DNA of 64,000 nt from an uncultured Cohaesibacter sp. GTDB lineage: Bacteria > Pseudomonadota > Alphaproteobacteria > Rhizobiales > Cohaesibacteraceae. Positions 38,268 to 50,241 of this stretch are shown in pieces (the first letter of the stretch is position 1; the number at the start of each line of letters is the position of its first letter). The stretch is from positions 1,758,501-1,822,500 of the forward strand of contig NZ_OY781114.1 of the NCBI RefSeq assembly GCF_963676485.1, written 5' to 3'. The position numbers were made by a program, and so were the translations under genes. The notes below the pieces were generated by a model that ran no database searches, was not told the origin of the DNA, and worked only from the letters and a program-made list of their open reading frames with translations.

Positions 38268-40556
38268 TCAGACACCCAGATTGTAGGCGGCGAGCGCAGC
38301 CATATTGACGATGTCGACATCCTTGGCGCCGAGCGGCAGAATCTGGACGGGCTTGTCCAGCCCTACCAGCAACGGGCCCAAAATGGTGGCGCCACCGAGC
38401 TCCTGCAACATCTTGGTCGAGATAGACGCTGCGTGGAAGGCTGGCATCACAAGCACGTTGGCAGCTCCGGACAGACGGCAGAAGGGATAAGCCTGCATCA
38501 GATCCGGATTGAGGGCCACATCGGCGGCCATTTCGCCATCATATTCGAAGTCAACCCGACGGCGATCGAGTATCTTGACCGCTTCGCGCATATTTTCCGA
38601 CCGTTCTCCGGCCGGATGGCCAAAGGTGGAGTAGGCCAGCATGGCCACGCGTGGCTCAATGCCGAGTTTGCGCGCAACGCCAGAGGTTTCTTCCGCAATG
38701 TCTGCCAGTTCCTGTGCGGTCGGCATTTCATTCACAGCCGTGTCAGCCACCAGAACCGTGCGTCCCTTGCAAAGGGCGATGGTCACGCCAATCACCCGAT
38801 GGCCGGGATGCGGATCGATGACCTTCTGGACATCTTCCAGCACAGTGGAATAGTTCCGCGTCACACCGGAAATCATCGCATCGGCGTCTCCCATGGCAAT
38901 CATGGCGGCGGCGAAGATATTGCGATCATTATTCACCATGCGCAAGCAATCGCGGTAGAGATAGCCCTGACGCTGCAAGCGATGATAAAGATGTTCGGCG
39001 TAGGCTTCTCCCCGTTCAGAAAGGCGCGCATTGACCACTTCAATGCCCGGACGATCCAGATCTATGCCCGCTTCTTCAGCCGTCTTGAGGATCAGCTTAT
39101 CGCGGCCGACCAGAATCGCCGTTCCCAGCTGATCATTGGCAAAAGCAACCGCAGCGCGGATGACCTGCTCTTCTTCCCCTTCGGTGAAGACCACCCGCTT
39201 GGGATTGCGGCGCACCTTGGAATAAACCCCTTGCAGGGTCGCAGCCAGCGGATCGCGTCTTGCATGGAGCTGCTGCGCATAGGCATCAAGATCCACAATC
39301 GGCTTGCGGGCAACACCGGTTTCCATGGCAGCCTTGGCGACAGCCGGTGGAATGGTGCTGATAAGGCGCGGATCGAACGGCACGGGAATGATATAGTCCG
39401 GGCCGAATTTGGGCCGATTGCTGCCCTGATAGGCGCTGACAACCTCGTCGGGCACATCTTCCTGCGCCAAAGAGGCAAGCGCGCGGGCGGCAGCAATCTT
39501 CATTTCATCATTGATGCCGGTTGCCCGTACATCCAGCGCACCGCGGAAGATATAGGGGAAGCCCAGAACGTTGTTGACCTGGTTGGGATAGTCCGACCGG
39601 CCTGTAGCAATGATGGCATCAGGGCGAGCCGATTTGGCTTCTTCCGGGGTGATTTCCGGATCCGGGTTGGCCATGGCAAAGATGATTGGAGACGGAGCCA
39701 TTTCGGCAACCATATCAGGGGTCAATGCGCCCTTGACCGAAACACCAAAGAACACGTCGGCCCCTTTGAGCGCTTCAGTCAGACTGCGTGCATCGGTGGG
39801 AACCGCATGTTTCGATTTCCACTGGTTCATGCCTTCCTTGCGGCCTTCATAGATCGGGCCCTTGGTATCGCAAAGGATAACATTCTCATGGGGAATGCCC
39901 ATGGCCTTGACCAGCTCGATACAAGCGATACCGGCAGCACCGGCACCATTGCAGACAACCTTGGTATCCTTGAGTTCGCGGCCGGTCAGTTGCACGGCAT
40001 TGAGCAGGCCTGCTGCCGCAATGATGGCAGTGCCATGCTGGTCATCATGGAACACAGGAATATCCATGAGTTCCTTGAGCTTCTGTTCAATGATGAAGCA
40101 TTCAGGGGCCTTGATATCTTCAAGATTTATGCCGCCAAAAGACGGTCCAAGATAGCGAACGGCGTTGATGAATTCTTCCGGATCCTCTGTATCAACTTCA
40201 AGGTCGATGGAATCCACATCCGCGAAGCGCTTGAAAAGCACTGCCTTGCCTTCCATCACCGGCTTGGATGCCAATGCGCCAAGATTGCCCAACCCCAGAA
40301 TGGCCGTGCCATTTGAGATAACGGCAACGATGTTGCTGCGGGCAGTGTAATCGAATGCCCTTGAGGGGTCTTCCGCAATAGCGCGAACCGGAGCTGCCAC
40401 ACCGGGGGAATAGGCCAGAGAAAGATCGCGCTGCGTAGCCATAGGCTTTGTCGCCACGATTTCGATTTTCCCCGGTCTGCCCTTCTGATGGAAGTCCAAT
40501 GCTTCCTCATCCGTCACAGTCACGCTTATAATAGGGTTGTCCTGATCCACCTTCAC
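38268..40556 (-). CDS. maeB: NADP-dependent malic enzyme with phosphotransacetylase-like domain
   Basis: Malate to pyruvate plus CO2 with NADP reduction (762 residues). The N-terminal malic enzyme half has [29 protein letters not shown], the catalytic Lys in [22 protein letters not shown], and the nucleotide loop GAGAAGIA. The C-terminal half of about 320 residues resembles phosphate acetyltransferase ([22 protein letters not shown]) and is thought to be regulatory in rhizobial DME/TME enzymes. I used GTG at 40556 because GGAG stands six bases before it; a TTG at 40568 is four codons earlier. It is divergent from mutS. Confidence 0.94.
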   Translation of the reverse strand: MKVDQDNPIISVTVTDEEALDFHQKGRPGKIEIVATKPMATQRDLSLAYSPGVAAPVRAIAEDPSRAFDYTARSNIVAVISNGTAILGLGNLGALASKPVMEGKAVLFKRFADVDSIDLEVDTEDPEEFINAVRYLGPSFGGINLEDIKAPECFIIEQKLKELMDIPVFHDDQHGTAIIAAAGLLNAVQLTGRELKDTKVVCNGAGAAGIACIELVKAMGIPHENVILCDTKGPIYEGRKEGMNQWKSKHAVPTDARSLTEALKGADVFFGVSVKGALTPDMVAEMAPSPIIFAMANPDPEITPEEAKSARPDAIIATGRSDYPNQVNNVLGFPYIFRGALDVRATGINDEMKIAAARALASLAQEDVPDEVVSAYQGSNRPKFGPDYIIPVPFDPRLISTIPPAVAKAAMETGVARKPIVDLDAYAQQLHARRDPLAATLQGVYSKVRRNPKRVVFTEGEEEQVIRAAVAFANDQLGTAILVGRDKLILKTAEEAGIDLDRPGIEVVNARLSERGEAYAEHLYHRLQRQGYLYRDCLRMVNNDRNIFAAAMIAMGDADAMISGVTRNYSTVLEDVQKVIDPHPGHRVIGVTIALCKGRTVLVADTAVNEMPTAQELADIAEETSGVARKLGIEPRVAMLAYSTFGHPAGERSENMREAVKILDRRRVDFEYDGEMAADVALNPDLMQAYPFCRLSGAANVLVMPAFHAASISTKMLQELGGATILGPLLVGLDKPVQILPLGAKDVDIVNMAALAAYNLGV

Positions 40557-40888
40557 TATAGTCTCCAATCATTTTTGGTAGAGCTTTTTTTTAAGCCTCT
40601 TATCCTTTGGCTACTCAGTCACTCATCGCACAAAAACATTCTTCCAGTATATGCGAATAATCAAAAATATCTTTTTTGTTTATGACTGGCCGAATTCTCA
40701 TGGGCACTAGTATGGCCTCTTCTGTCCATCGCCATATTAGGGTAAGCAGTTATTCACATTACACCTTAGGCTTAGATGAAACAATTCGCCAAAATGGCTC
40801 AGTGCTGGCCCTCTTGCATATCCCTTGATAGATTGCCGCCGGTTGGCCCCTAAAGATTCGCGATTAACACGGAAGCACCAGATCATTC
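40557..40888. other. Divergent maeB/mutS control region
   Basis: About 330 bases, AT-rich, expected to hold both promoters. One TTATTCACA occurs at 40750-40758, which matches a DnaA box but is single. Nothing else stands out. Confidence 0.5.
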
Positions 40889-43609
40889 ATGTCGAGCGCC
40901 GGACAAGAAAAACCATCCTCAAAAACACCACCATCTGCCAAGGCTACGCCGATGATGGAACAATATATCGAAATCAAGACGGCGAATCCGGACAGCCTGC
41001 TGTTCTATCGTATGGGCGATTTCTACGAGCTCTTCTTTGATGACGCGCGGGAAGCCTCTCAGGCTCTGGGCATCACGCTGACAAAGCGCGGCAAACATCT
41101 GGGCAGTGATATTCCCATGTGCGGAGTGCCGGTGCATGCGGCTGAAGGCTATCTGGAGCGGCTGATTGCGCTTGGCTACAAGGTGGCCGTATGCGAGCAG
41201 ACCGAAGATCCGGCTGAAGCCAAGAAGCGCGGCGGCAAATCGGTTGTCAAACGCGCTGTGATCCGCCTGATCACGCCGGGCACCCTGACCGAAGACAGCC
41301 TGCTGGATGCCTCCAGTTCCAACTATCTGGCCGCAATCGCCCGCGTGAAGGCAGGCGATGAGGGGCTTCTCTATGGCCTTTCCTGGCTTGAGCTTTCAAC
41401 CGGTGACTATGGTGTTCTGGCGCTAGATCATCTGCGCCTTGGAGCCGAACTGGCGCGGATTGACGCGCGCGAGGTGATCATCGCCGATCACATGCTAATG
41501 GACGAGGATATCCGTCCGCTTTCGGATACAGTGCGCGCCAGCTTCTCGCCTGTGCCACGCGCTTTCTTTGACGGGGCAACAGCTGAAGACCGATTGCTGG
41601 ACTATTTCGGCCTCTCGACGCTGGATGGTCACGGTCATTACCAGCGCGTCGAGCTGATGGCCGCAAGCGCCATTCTTGCTTATGTGGAAAAGACCCAGCT
41701 TGGTGCACGGCCGCCCCTCAATCCGCCCCAACGCGAACTTTCAGGTCGCACCATGGCGATTGATTCCGCCACCCGGGCCAATCTGGAGCTTGTGCGCACG
41801 CTTTCGGGCGACAAGAAGGGCAGCCTGCTCTCTATCCTCGACAAAACGGTAACCGGCGGCGGATCTCGCATGCTGGCCACACGTCTTTCTGCGCCGCTGG
41901 CCGAGCTCGCCCCTATTCTCGCGCGTCAGGATTCGGTTGGCTGGTTCCTTGAAAATAGCTGGATCCGGGAAGATCTGCTTGAAGATCTCAAGGCAGCCCC
42001 TGATATGCCGCGTGCGCTTTCCCGTCTGGCGCTGGACCGTGGGGGGCCCAGAGACATGGGTGCCATCCGCAGCGGCTTTGCCACTGTCTTTGCTCTCATG
42101 GATCATCTCGCCTCGGCGCATACGGAAACGGCCCTGCCCAGCGAGCTTGAAGACGCTCGCACTGCGCTTTCTGCCATGCCGCAAGAGCTCGGGCAGCTTC
42201 TCTCCAGTGCGCTGGATGACGAAATGCCGCTGCAAAAGCGCGATGGCGGTTTTGTGCGCTCCGGCTATGACGAGAGCCTTGACGAGCTTCGGTCCCTGCG
42301 CGACGAGAGCCGCCGGGTCATTGCGTCGCTGCAGGCCAATTATGCCGAACAGACCGGCATCAAGTCGGTCAAGGTCAAGCATAACAATGTGCTGGGTTAT
42401 TTTATCGAGGTGACGGCAAACAATGCGGACAAGCTGATGACCGCTCCGCTCAACGAAACCTTCATCCATCGTCAGACGCTGGCCAATGCAGTGCGCTTTA
42501 CAACCACGGAGCTTGCCGATCTGGAGGCACGCATCGCCTCTGCCGGAGCCAAGGTGGTGGCCATCGAGCTATCCATTTTCGATCAGTTGCGCGAAGCGAT
42601 CCTCGCATCTCAGGATCTGATCAAACAGGCCGCGCAGGCCATTGCCGTTCTGGATGTCTCCATTGCGCTGGCCCGCCTTGCCGAGGAACGCGACTATTGC
42701 CGCCCAAGGGTTGATGACAGCCTTGCCTTTGACATTCACAATGGACGGCATCCGGTGGTCGAGATCGCTTTGCAGAAGGATGGCAGCGATCCGTTTGTGG
42801 CCAACGACTGCGATCTCAGCCCCAAGGATAGCCATCTGCATGGGCGCATCTGGTTGATGACCGGCCCCAACATGGCCGGTAAATCGACCTTCCTGAGACA
42901 AAATGCCCTCATCGCCATATTGGCACAGATGGGGTCTTTCGTTCCGGCGGACTCTGCCCATATCGGCCTTGTCGACCGGCTATTCTCCCGCGTAGGGGCT
43001 GCCGATGATCTGGCGCGGGGCCGCTCCACCTTCATGGTGGAAATGGTCGAAACCGCAGCCATTCTCAATCAGGCTGGCGAACGCTCACTGGTGATCCTTG
43101 ATGAAATCGGACGCGGTACGGCCACCTTTGACGGGCTCTCCATTGCCTGGGCGACCATTGAGAATCTGCATGAGGTCAATCGCGCCCGTGCCCTGTTTGC
43201 CACGCATTATCATGAGCTGACAGTGCTACATGAGAAGCTGCCGCGGCTCATCAATGCAACGGTCAAGGTCAAGGAATGGCAGGGTGACGTGGTGTTCCTG
43301 CATCAGATCGTGCCCGGCGCAGCGGATCGCTCCTACGGTATTCAGGTTGCCAAGCTGGCCGGCCTGCCAGATAACGTCATTGCACGGGCCCGAGATGTAT
43401 TGCAGCATCTGGAAGAAGGGGACCGGCAGTCACCGGCAGCAACGATTGATGATCTGCCGCTCTTTTCGGTTTCCATTCAGGCGCCCGAGCCTGTTGAGAC
43501 CGAGCAGGATGTGCTCCGGGACACCCTACAGACAATCGACCCCGATGACATGAGCCCACGCGAAGCCCATGAAGCGCTTTATAAGTTAAAGGCTCTGCTC
43601 CAGGGGTAA
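40889..43609 (+). CDS. mutS: DNA mismatch repair protein MutS
   Basis: Mismatch-recognition ATPase (906 residues). The mismatch-binding domain has [32 protein letters not shown] with the conserved Phe-Tyr-Glu (FYELF). Clamp, lever and core domains follow. The ATPase shows Walker [12 protein letters not shown]-box [14 protein letters not shown], Walker [17 protein letters not shown] and LFATHYHEL. Start ATG at 40889 has a weak site; the N-terminal tail is about 25 residues longer than in E. coli. It heads the long plus-strand run with glnD-murJ-trpS, which is a common order in rhizobia. Confidence 0.97.
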   Translation: MSSAGQEKPSSKTPPSAKATPMMEQYIEIKTANPDSLLFYRMGDFYELFFDDAREASQALGITLTKRGKHLGSDIPMCGVPVHAAEGYLERLIALGYKVAVCEQTEDPAEAKKRGGKSVVKRAVIRLITPGTLTEDSLLDASSSNYLAAIARVKAGDEGLLYGLSWLELSTGDYGVLALDHLRLGAELARIDAREVIIADHMLMDEDIRPLSDTVRASFSPVPRAFFDGATAEDRLLDYFGLSTLDGHGHYQRVELMAASAILAYVEKTQLGARPPLNPPQRELSGRTMAIDSATRANLELVRTLSGDKKGSLLSILDKTVTGGGSRMLATRLSAPLAELAPILARQDSVGWFLENSWIREDLLEDLKAAPDMPRALSRLALDRGGPRDMGAIRSGFATVFALMDHLASAHTETALPSELEDARTALSAMPQELGQLLSSALDDEMPLQKRDGGFVRSGYDESLDELRSLRDESRRVIASLQANYAEQTGIKSVKVKHNNVLGYFIEVTANNADKLMTAPLNETFIHRQTLANAVRFTTTELADLEARIASAGAKVVAIELSIFDQLREAILASQDLIKQAAQAIAVLDVSIALARLAEERDYCRPRVDDSLAFDIHNGRHPVVEIALQKDGSDPFVANDCDLSPKDSHLHGRIWLMTGPNMAGKSTFLRQNALIAILAQMGSFVPADSAHIGLVDRLFSRVGAADDLARGRSTFMVEMVETAAILNQAGERSLVILDEIGRGTATFDGLSIAWATIENLHEVNRARALFATHYHELTVLHEKLPRLINATVKVKEWQGDVVFLHQIVPGAADRSYGIQVAKLAGLPDNVIARARDVLQHLEEGDRQSPAATIDDLPLFSVSIQAPEPVETEQDVLRDTLQTIDPDDMSPREAHEALYKLKALLQG

Positions 43610-43783
43610 GAGGAACCGTGAGATCGTCAGGCGCAGCAGGCCAGCTTTTCTTTGCAGGCCCGCATTTGCGCTTCATTGCACCTATATTATAGTAATTACA
43701 GAGATATTTTGCCCAATTTAACCAGAAATCAAATCTATTTGTGCCATTGCTGCTGCTAGCAGAAAGAGACAAGGCGAGAAAAC

Positions 43784-46573
43784 ATGATCATTGCCCCCCA
43801 AAATGACGGACTGATTGACATTGATGCCACCAAGGCAAAGCTGGAACAAATTGTTGTCGAACATGGGGGCGACGCGTCCGACTTCAAAACGAGAGCTGCC
43901 ATTCTGCAGCTTTTCAAGGATGTCTTGCAGAAGGGACGCGCCCGCGCCGAAACCCTGCTGAATGAAGATGGCCTTGGCATCCTGTGTGCCATTCGGCTTT
44001 CCTATCTGGAAGACCAGATCATCACGCTGATCTATCGCTTCGCCATCGAACATGTCTTTCGGGCTGAAAATCCATCCTCTTCCGAGCATCTTTCCGTGGT
44101 GGCCGTGGGCGGCTATGGCCGCGCCACTCTTGCCCCCCATTCCGATATCGATTTGCTGTTTTTGCTGCCTTACAAGCAAACGCCCTGGGGCGAGAGCGTC
44201 GTCGAATATATCCTCTATATGCTTTGGGATCTGGGCCAGAAAGTTGGCCATGCGACCCGCACCCTGAATGAATGCGTGCGCCTGTCGCGCAGCGACATGA
44301 CGATCCGCACCTCGATCCTTGAAGCCCGCTTCATTGATGGTGAAAAAAAGCTCTTTGACGAGCTGATCGAGAAATTCGACAAGGATGTGCTGCGCAATAC
44401 ATCCGCTGAGTTCATCGCAGCCAAACTGGCTGAACGCGACGCCCGCCACAATCAGCAGGGCAATTCACGCTATATGGTCGAACCCAATATCAAGGAAGGC
44501 AAAGGCGGCTTGCGCGATATCCAGACCCTGTTCTGGATCGGACAATATGCCTATCGCGTGCGCCGCGCCCGTGCGCTGATCAAGGCCGGTGTTTTCACCG
44601 AAGAGGAATATAACCGCTTCAGGAAGGCCAACAACCATCTCTGGACCGTGCGCTGCCACTTGCATTTCCTCACAGACAGGCCAGAAGAGCGCCTGTCTTT
44701 CGATGTGCAGCGTGAGCTTTCCACGCGCCTTGGCTATCGCAAGCGGCCGGGCCAGAATGGCGTTGAGCGCTTCATGAAGCATTATTTCCTCGTGGCCAAG
44801 GAAGTGGGCGAGATCACGCGGATCTTCTGCTCCGCATTGGAAGAGGATTTCGGCCAGTCTGCTCCGGGCATCAATCGCTTCTTTGCCGCCATCCCCATTC
44901 CCTCACCGTTCAAACGGCGCAAGGTGCGCAACGCGGAAGGCTTCCTGATCGATCATGGCCGCATTTCAGTGGAAAGCGCAGAGACCTTCACGTCCGACCC
45001 GCGCAATCTGCTCAAGATCTTCGAGCTGGCCGATCGGGAAAATGTGTCTTTCCATCCTGACGCCATGCAGGCCATTCATCGCAATCTGAATCTCATCGAT
45101 AATGATTTGCGCAATGATCCCGAAGCCAACGCCACATTTCTGCGCATTCTGACATCGCGCAATGATCCTGAAAGCATCCTGCGCCGCATGACCGAATCCG
45201 GCGTTCTGGGCAAGTTCATCCCCGAATTTGGCCGTATCGTCGCGATGATGCAGTTCAATATGTATCATCATTTCACGGTGGACGAGCATCTGTTGCGTGC
45301 TGTGGGTATTCTCTCGGAAATTGAAAAGCAGGAGTTGGGCGACGAGCATCCGCTGGCCCATGATTTCGTGCTCGATATCCAGGATCGCCTTGTGTTGTAT
45401 GTCGCGGTCTTCCTGCATGACATTGCCAAAGGGCGCCCGGAGAGCCACTCGACGGCCGGGGCCAAGGTGGCTCTGGAGCTCTGCCCGCGCTTGGGGCTGA
45501 CAGAAGAGCAGACCGAGCAGGTTTCCTGGTTGGTGCTGGAACATCTCACAATGAGCCAGGTTTCCCAGTCGCGCGATCTGTCCGACCGCAAGACCATTCT
45601 CGATTTCTGCGCCGTGGTGCAAACCATGGAACAGATGCGCATGCTGCTGATCCTGACCATTGCAGACATCAAGGCCGTCGGGCCGGGGGTCTGGAACGGT
45701 TGGAAGGGGCAGTTGTTGCGGACGCTTTACTCTGAAGCCGAGCCGATTTTGACCGGTGGCCATTCTCAGAAGAGCCGCGACGCCCGCGTTGCCGCCATGA
45801 AGGAACGCGTCGCCACACGCCTTTCCGACTGGGACGATGCAGAGGTCGAAAATTATCTCAATCTGCATTACGAGGCCTATTGGTCTCGGACCGACGTGGA
45901 CAGCGCGGTGGAACATGCCGAACTGATCCGCCATGCAGACAAGGAAAATCAGAAAGTGGCAACAGCCATCAAGCCTTACGAATTCGAGGGCATCACGGAA
46001 ATCACGATATTGGCACCGGACCATCCGCGCTTGTTGTCCATGATTGCCGGTGCCTGCGCAGCTGCGGGCGCCAATATCGTCGATGCCATGGTCTTTACCA
46101 CCACAGACGGGCGGGCGCTGGATACCATCCTGATCAACCGCGAGTTCGATGAGGATCGGGATGAGCGCCGCCGGGCCAACCGCATTGTTGATCTGCTGGT
46201 GCAGGTCCTCAAGGGCGAAACCCGCCTACCGCCTCTGGTCAAGCAGAAGGAAAGTCACAAGAAACGCTATAAGACATTCCGGACAAAATCGAAGGTTTCG
46301 GTCAACAATGAGCTGTCCAACCGATCAACGGTTGTCGAAGTGGAAGGCATGGACCGCTCGGGCCTGCTATCCACCCTTACACGGACTCTGTCGGCGCTCA
46401 ATCTCGATATCGCCTCGGCGCACATCACCACCTATGGCGAGCGCATTGTGGATGCATTCTATGTGACAGACCTGACGGGCGCCAAAATCACCAACCCTGA
46501 CCGCAAAAAAGCCATCGAAGCGCGCATGATGGAAGCCTTGACGGGTAAGCCCAAGGAAGAGTCCAAGCGATAA
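43784..46573 (+). CDS. glnD: Bifunctional PII uridylyltransferase/uridylyl-removing enzyme
   Basis: Nitrogen sensor that uridylylates PII proteins when glutamine is low and deuridylylates them when it is high (929 residues). Nucleotidyltransferase domain: VGGYGRATLAPHSDIDLLFLL with the metal-binding G-x-G and D-x-D. Then VEPNIKEGKGGLRDIQTL. The HD phosphohydrolase domain has VDEHLLRAV and FLHDIAKGRPE with the His-Asp pair. Two ACT domains close the protein (ITILAPDHPRLLSMIAG and VVEVEGMDRSGLLSTL), binding glutamine. GCGAG lies before the ATG. The same direction as murJ, with about 150 bases between. Confidence 0.96.
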   Translation: MIIAPQNDGLIDIDATKAKLEQIVVEHGGDASDFKTRAAILQLFKDVLQKGRARAETLLNEDGLGILCAIRLSYLEDQIITLIYRFAIEHVFRAENPSSSEHLSVVAVGGYGRATLAPHSDIDLLFLLPYKQTPWGESVVEYILYMLWDLGQKVGHATRTLNECVRLSRSDMTIRTSILEARFIDGEKKLFDELIEKFDKDVLRNTSAEFIAAKLAERDARHNQQGNSRYMVEPNIKEGKGGLRDIQTLFWIGQYAYRVRRARALIKAGVFTEEEYNRFRKANNHLWTVRCHLHFLTDRPEERLSFDVQRELSTRLGYRKRPGQNGVERFMKHYFLVAKEVGEITRIFCSALEEDFGQSAPGINRFFAAIPIPSPFKRRKVRNAEGFLIDHGRISVESAETFTSDPRNLLKIFELADRENVSFHPDAMQAIHRNLNLIDNDLRNDPEANATFLRILTSRNDPESILRRMTESGVLGKFIPEFGRIVAMMQFNMYHHFTVDEHLLRAVGILSEIEKQELGDEHPLAHDFVLDIQDRLVLYVAVFLHDIAKGRPESHSTAGAKVALELCPRLGLTEEQTEQVSWLVLEHLTMSQVSQSRDLSDRKTILDFCAVVQTMEQMRMLLILTIADIKAVGPGVWNGWKGQLLRTLYSEAEPILTGGHSQKSRDARVAAMKERVATRLSDWDDAEVENYLNLHYEAYWSRTDVDSAVEHAELIRHADKENQKVATAIKPYEFEGITEITILAPDHPRLLSMIAGACAAAGANIVDAMVFTTTDGRALDTILINREFDEDRDERRRANRIVDLLVQVLKGETRLPPLVKQKESHKKRYKTFRTKSKVSVNNELSNRSTVVEVEGMDRSGLLSTLTRTLSALNLDIASAHITTYGERIVDAFYVTDLTGAKITNPDRKKAIEARMMEALTGKPKEESKR

Positions 46574-46724
46574 GGTCTTATCGCGGGGCTGCTTTCACAG
46601 AGAGTGACGTGGACAGAGGACAAGCAGTTGCCCACCCTTGGATTGGCATTGATTGTGCCACCGAGCGCCCTATAAGTGCTTTCGGCTGGCTTCTTTGTCA
46701 GCGGGATTGCGGAAGGATCCAGGC

Positions 46725-48284
46725 ATGTCGATGCTGAAGAATTTCGCCACCGTCGGGGTGGCTACGCTTGCAAGCCGTGCATTGGGCTTTGTCAGAGATA
46801 TATTGATTGCGGCCAGCCTTGGCTCCGGTCCTGTTGCCGATGCCTTCTTTGTGGCTTTCCGCTTGCCGAATCTGTTTCGCCGCCTCTTCGCCGAAGGAGC
46901 GTTTAACTCGGCTTTCATTCCCATTTTTGCAGGCTCCCTGCAAGAAGACGGACCACAGGGTGCGCGGCGCGTGGCCGAAGAAATTCTCGCAGGTCTGCTG
47001 TTTGTGCTGCTTATCTTCACGGCGCTTTCAGAGCTCGCCATGCCATGGATGATCCATATTCTGGCTCCGGGCTTTAACGAAGACCCAAGCAAGTTCGATC
47101 TGGCGGTGGTGCTGACGCGGATCACCTTTCCCTATCTAATATGCATGTCGGTGATTGCCTTCCTGTCAGGCATTCTCAACTCCCTTGGCCGCTTTGCTGC
47201 GGCAGCCTTTGCTCCGGTTCTGCTCAATGTGGTGTTGATTGGCACCCTTGTGCTGATCCTTCTGGTCAAGGCAGGAGATAGTGCAACGGCGGGGCATTTT
47301 CTGGCATGGGGCGTGTTTGTCGCCGGATTTGTACAGCTGGTCGCCCTGATCTGGGCACTTCTGCGCTCTGGCTTCGGGCTGCATCTTCGCCGCCCCGCCT
47401 ATACGGCCAACGTCAAAAAGCTGCTCAAGCTAGGCGTTCCGGGCATCGTTGCAGGCGGAGTAACACAGCTTAACATCACCATCGGCACCATTATCGCCTC
47501 CTTTCAGGCTGGCGCTGTGTCCTATCTCTATTATGCTGACCGCATCTATCAATTGCCGCTCGGCGTGGTGGGAATCGCCATCGGCGTAGTGCTTCTGCCA
47601 GATCTGACCCGCAAGGTGAGAGCACAGAATGAAGCCGCCGTGGATCACGCCCAGAACAGGGCGATGGAATTTGCCATGTTCCTGACGTTGCCTGCGGCTG
47701 TTGCGCTGGCTGTGGTGCCTGGCCCGATCATCGAAGTGCTGTTCCAAAGGGGCCAGTTCACCGAGCATGCCACCAACATGACGGCCATGGCGCTGGCCGC
47801 CTATGCCTTCGGTCTACCTGCCTTCGTGCTCAACAAGGTTCTATCGCCGGGATTCTTTGCGCGTGAAGATACCAAGACCCCGATGCAATTTGCCACCGTG
47901 GGCATGATCATCAATGTCGGCGGCTCCCTTCTGCTGTTCCCCTTCTTCCAGCATGTGGGCATCGCTGTGGCCACCACGACAGCAGGCTGGATCAACACCC
48001 TGTTGCTAGGCATCACACTCTGGCGCCGTGGTCATTTTCATGCGGATGCGTTGCTGATCCGGCGTCTGATCATGTTTTCGCTTTCATCCCTCATCATGGG
48101 TGGTGGAATTTACTGGCTGGCCAATTTTCTCGGGCCGTGGTTCGACGCACCTTTGCTGACAACACGGATCGGCGCTCTGGGAGCCCTTGTTGGCGCGGGG
48201 ATCGTGCTCTTTCTCCTCGCCGCGATAGGCACCGGAGCCTTCTCCTTTTCCGAGTTCAAAACCCGCCTGCGCCGCAGGGGCTGA
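46725..48284 (+). CDS. murJ: Lipid II flippase MurJ
   Basis: Inner-membrane flippase for the peptidoglycan precursor lipid II (519 residues). About 14 membrane segments are evident. Signature at the start is ASRALGFVRDILIAASLGSGPVADAFFVAFRLPNLFRRLFAEGAF, with the Arg of RDI and FRLPN conserved; mid-protein YYADRIYQLPLGVVGIAIG is also typical. I used ATG at 46725 (AAGGAT nine bases upstream) rather than the in-frame ATG at 46653, whose extension is unlike the family. Lies after glnD and before trpS. Confidence 0.94.
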   Translation: MSMLKNFATVGVATLASRALGFVRDILIAASLGSGPVADAFFVAFRLPNLFRRLFAEGAFNSAFIPIFAGSLQEDGPQGARRVAEEILAGLLFVLLIFTALSELAMPWMIHILAPGFNEDPSKFDLAVVLTRITFPYLICMSVIAFLSGILNSLGRFAAAAFAPVLLNVVLIGTLVLILLVKAGDSATAGHFLAWGVFVAGFVQLVALIWALLRSGFGLHLRRPAYTANVKKLLKLGVPGIVAGGVTQLNITIGTIIASFQAGAVSYLYYADRIYQLPLGVVGIAIGVVLLPDLTRKVRAQNEAAVDHAQNRAMEFAMFLTLPAAVALAVVPGPIIEVLFQRGQFTEHATNMTAMALAAYAFGLPAFVLNKVLSPGFFAREDTKTPMQFATVGMIINVGGSLLLFPFFQHVGIAVATTTAGWINTLLLGITLWRRGHFHADALLIRRLIMFSLSSLIMGGGIYWLANFLGPWFDAPLLTTRIGALGALVGAGIVLFLLAAIGTGAFSFSEFKTRLRRRG

Positions 48285-48293
48285 CGAAAAACG

Positions 48294-48344
48294 GTTATCG
48301 GTTGCAGAAATTGTCTTGCATCCTCCTTGTTCATATCCGATAAC
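48294..48344 (+). repeat. Inverted repeat GTTATCGG ... CCGATAAC between murJ and trpS
   Basis: Perfect eight-base arms (48294-48301 and 48337-48344) separated by 35 bases, 10 bases after the murJ stop. It could be an RNA structure in the murJ-trpS gap; no T tract follows. Confidence 0.35.
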
Positions 48345-48462
48345 GCCCGAAGCCGCATTGGTCCCGCCGCGCTCATCTGACGTGGAATATGAGACAGTGC
48401 GGCATCTTTTTTACCTCCCCCTCGCGCGTCCAACCGCCTGGGCAACATCATGAGGACTTATC

Positions 48463-49539
48463 ATGGCCAATTTCGAGCCACGCGTTTTCTCCGGCATTCA
48501 GCCATCAGGCAACCTGCATCTGGGCAACTATCTTGGTGCCATCACTCGCTTTGTCGAGTTGCAGTCGTCCTACAATTGTATTTTCTCTGTCGTTGACATG
48601 CATGCGATCACTGTTATGCAAGACCCGGAAGGGTTGATGCGCCGCACCCGCGAAGTGACAGCAGGCTTTCTTGCTTCGGGCATCGACCCGGAAAAGCATA
48701 TCGTGTTCAACCAGAGCCGTGTTTCCGCCCATGCCGAACTGGGCTGGATCTTCAATTGCGTGGCACGTATGGGCTGGCTCAGCCGCATGACCCAGTTCAA
48801 GGATAAGGCAGGCAAGAACCGGGACAATGTGTCCACCGGACTGTTCGTTTATCCCAACCTGATGTCTGCCGACATTCTGGTGTATAAGGCAACCCATGTG
48901 CCTGTTGGTGAAGACCAGAAGCAGCATGTGGAGCTGTGCCGCGATACCGCCCAGAAATTCAATGTCGACTATGCAGACCGCATCGCAGCATTGGGCTATG
49001 GCGTTGAGAATGTTGGCCGCAACGAGACAACCGACCCCGAGCAGGTGTTCTTCCCGCTGACCGAACCGCTGATTGGCGGCCCGGCACCGCGTGTGATGTC
49101 CCTTCGAGATGGCTCCAAGAAGATGTCCTCATCAGATGCTTCGGACAAGGCGCGGATCAACATGACCGATGATGCGGATGCGATCGCCCTTAAAATCCGC
49201 AAGGCCAAGACAGACCCACAAGCGCTGCCAAGCGAAGTGGATGGTCTTGATGGTCGCGCCGAAGCTTCCAACCTTGTGGGCATCTACGCTGCGCTCTCAG
49301 GCAAGAGCAAGGCAGAGGTGCTGGATGAGTTTGGCGGGGCAGAATTCTCGACCTTCAAACCTGCTCTGATTGATCTTTCGGTCAGCAAATTGTCTCCGAT
49401 TACAGATGAGATGCGCCGCCTGATGGACAATCCCGATCATATTGATGCTGTATTGGCAAAGGGGGCTGAGAAAGCCACTGCCATTGCCAATCCGATTCTC
49501 AATCAGGTCAAGGATATCGTCGGCTTCATTCACAGCTGA
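48463..49539 (+). CDS. trpS: Tryptophan--tRNA ligase
   Basis: Class I aminoacyl-tRNA synthetase charging tRNA-Trp (358 residues, a typical alphaproteobacterial size). HIGH-like motif: [16 protein letters not shown] (GNLHLGN). KMSKS-like motif: [24 protein letters not shown] is also typical. ATG at 48463 has AGGACTTATC before it. A strong terminator follows. Lying between murJ and a universal stress gene, as in rhizobia. Confidence 0.97.
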   Translation: MANFEPRVFSGIQPSGNLHLGNYLGAITRFVELQSSYNCIFSVVDMHAITVMQDPEGLMRRTREVTAGFLASGIDPEKHIVFNQSRVSAHAELGWIFNCVARMGWLSRMTQFKDKAGKNRDNVSTGLFVYPNLMSADILVYKATHVPVGEDQKQHVELCRDTAQKFNVDYADRIAALGYGVENVGRNETTDPEQVFFPLTEPLIGGPAPRVMSLRDGSKKMSSSDASDKARINMTDDADAIALKIRKAKTDPQALPSEVDGLDGRAEASNLVGIYAALSGKSKAEVLDEFGGAEFSTFKPALIDLSVSKLSPITDEMRRLMDNPDHIDAVLAKGAEKATAIANPILNQVKDIVGFIHS

Positions 49540-49587
49540 CCGGACAAATTCAAGTTCCATTTCGGAGACGAAATGAAAATCTCTCAC

Positions 49588-49625
49588 ACCCGGCAGCCCC
49601 CCGATCGGCTGCCGGGTTGTTTTTT
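49588..49625 (+). terminator. Intrinsic terminator of trpS
   Basis: ACCCGGCAGCC/GGCTGCCGGGT eleven-base-pair stem with an eight-base loop followed by TGTTTTTT, about 50 bases after trpS. Confidence 0.92.
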
Positions 49626-49740
49626 GCCGAATAACTTGGTCTACTTGCGCCATGGTCTTTGGGCTGACATCCCCCAAAAGGCTGGGCAGTTCGCAAAGGG
49701 GCCTCTTGCCCAAAGGGGCGCGACATGGCAGGTTCATTTC

Positions 49741-50241
49741 ATGATTATGAAACGCACAATTCACGATGAAGGTCACTTCCGCAAATTTCTCGTCGTTGTC
49801 GACGATACGGAAGAATGTGATCGCGCCATAAGCTACGCAACCTACCGGGCCGCAGCGACCGGCGGCGCTCTGGTTATGATGGTGGCTGTCGAGCTTGAAC
49901 ATTTCAATCACTGGCTCGGCGTAAAAGAAATCATGCTCGCCGAAGCCCATGAAGCCGCTCATGAGAGACTGGCAGAATATAAAGAACGCGTTGAGGAAAT
50001 CGCCGCGATTCCAACTGAATGTGTTGTGCGTGACGGCAATGTTGCAGAGCAGATCACAGCGCTGATTGAAGAAGACAAGGACATCGGCATTCTGGTTCTG
50101 GCAGCCGCTGTCGGCTCGAAAGAAGGCCCCGGCCCGCTTGTGTCTTCCATTTCCAGCCAGTCTGGCAAGTCGTCATTTCCTCTGCCTGTCACCATCGTTC
50201 CCGGCGATCTGTCTGATGATGATATCAAGGCTATCTGCTAG
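49741..50241 (+). CDS. Universal stress family protein (UspA-like)
   Basis: Single UspA domain of 166 residues. It begins MIMKRTIHDEGHFRKFLVVVDDTEECDRAI with the ATP-type beta strand and Asp pair, but the canonical G-x2-G-x9-G(S/T) nucleotide loop is not clear near the end (AVGSKEGPGPLVSSI). Alternative ATG at 49747. The upstream in-frame ATG at 49573 falls in the trpS terminator, so it cannot be used. Lies between trpS and nfu in the conserved run. The cellular role is unknown. Confidence 0.8.
   Translation: MIMKRTIHDEGHFRKFLVVVDDTEECDRAISYATYRAAATGGALVMMVAVELEHFNHWLGVKEIMLAEAHEAAHERLAEYKERVEEIAAIPTECVVRDGNVAEQITALIEEDKDIGILVLAAAVGSKEGPGPLVSSISSQSGKSSFPLPVTIVPGDLSDDDIKAIC

Noticed and set aside
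38262-40316. Very long open frame opposite maeB
   Set aside because: It is the antisense shadow of maeB, whose family motifs and codon use are clear. Long antisense frames also oppose other high-GC genes here.
40750-40758. Single DnaA-box match TTATTCACA upstream of mutS
   Set aside because: One or two such matches are expected by chance in 64 kb, and it is not clustered.
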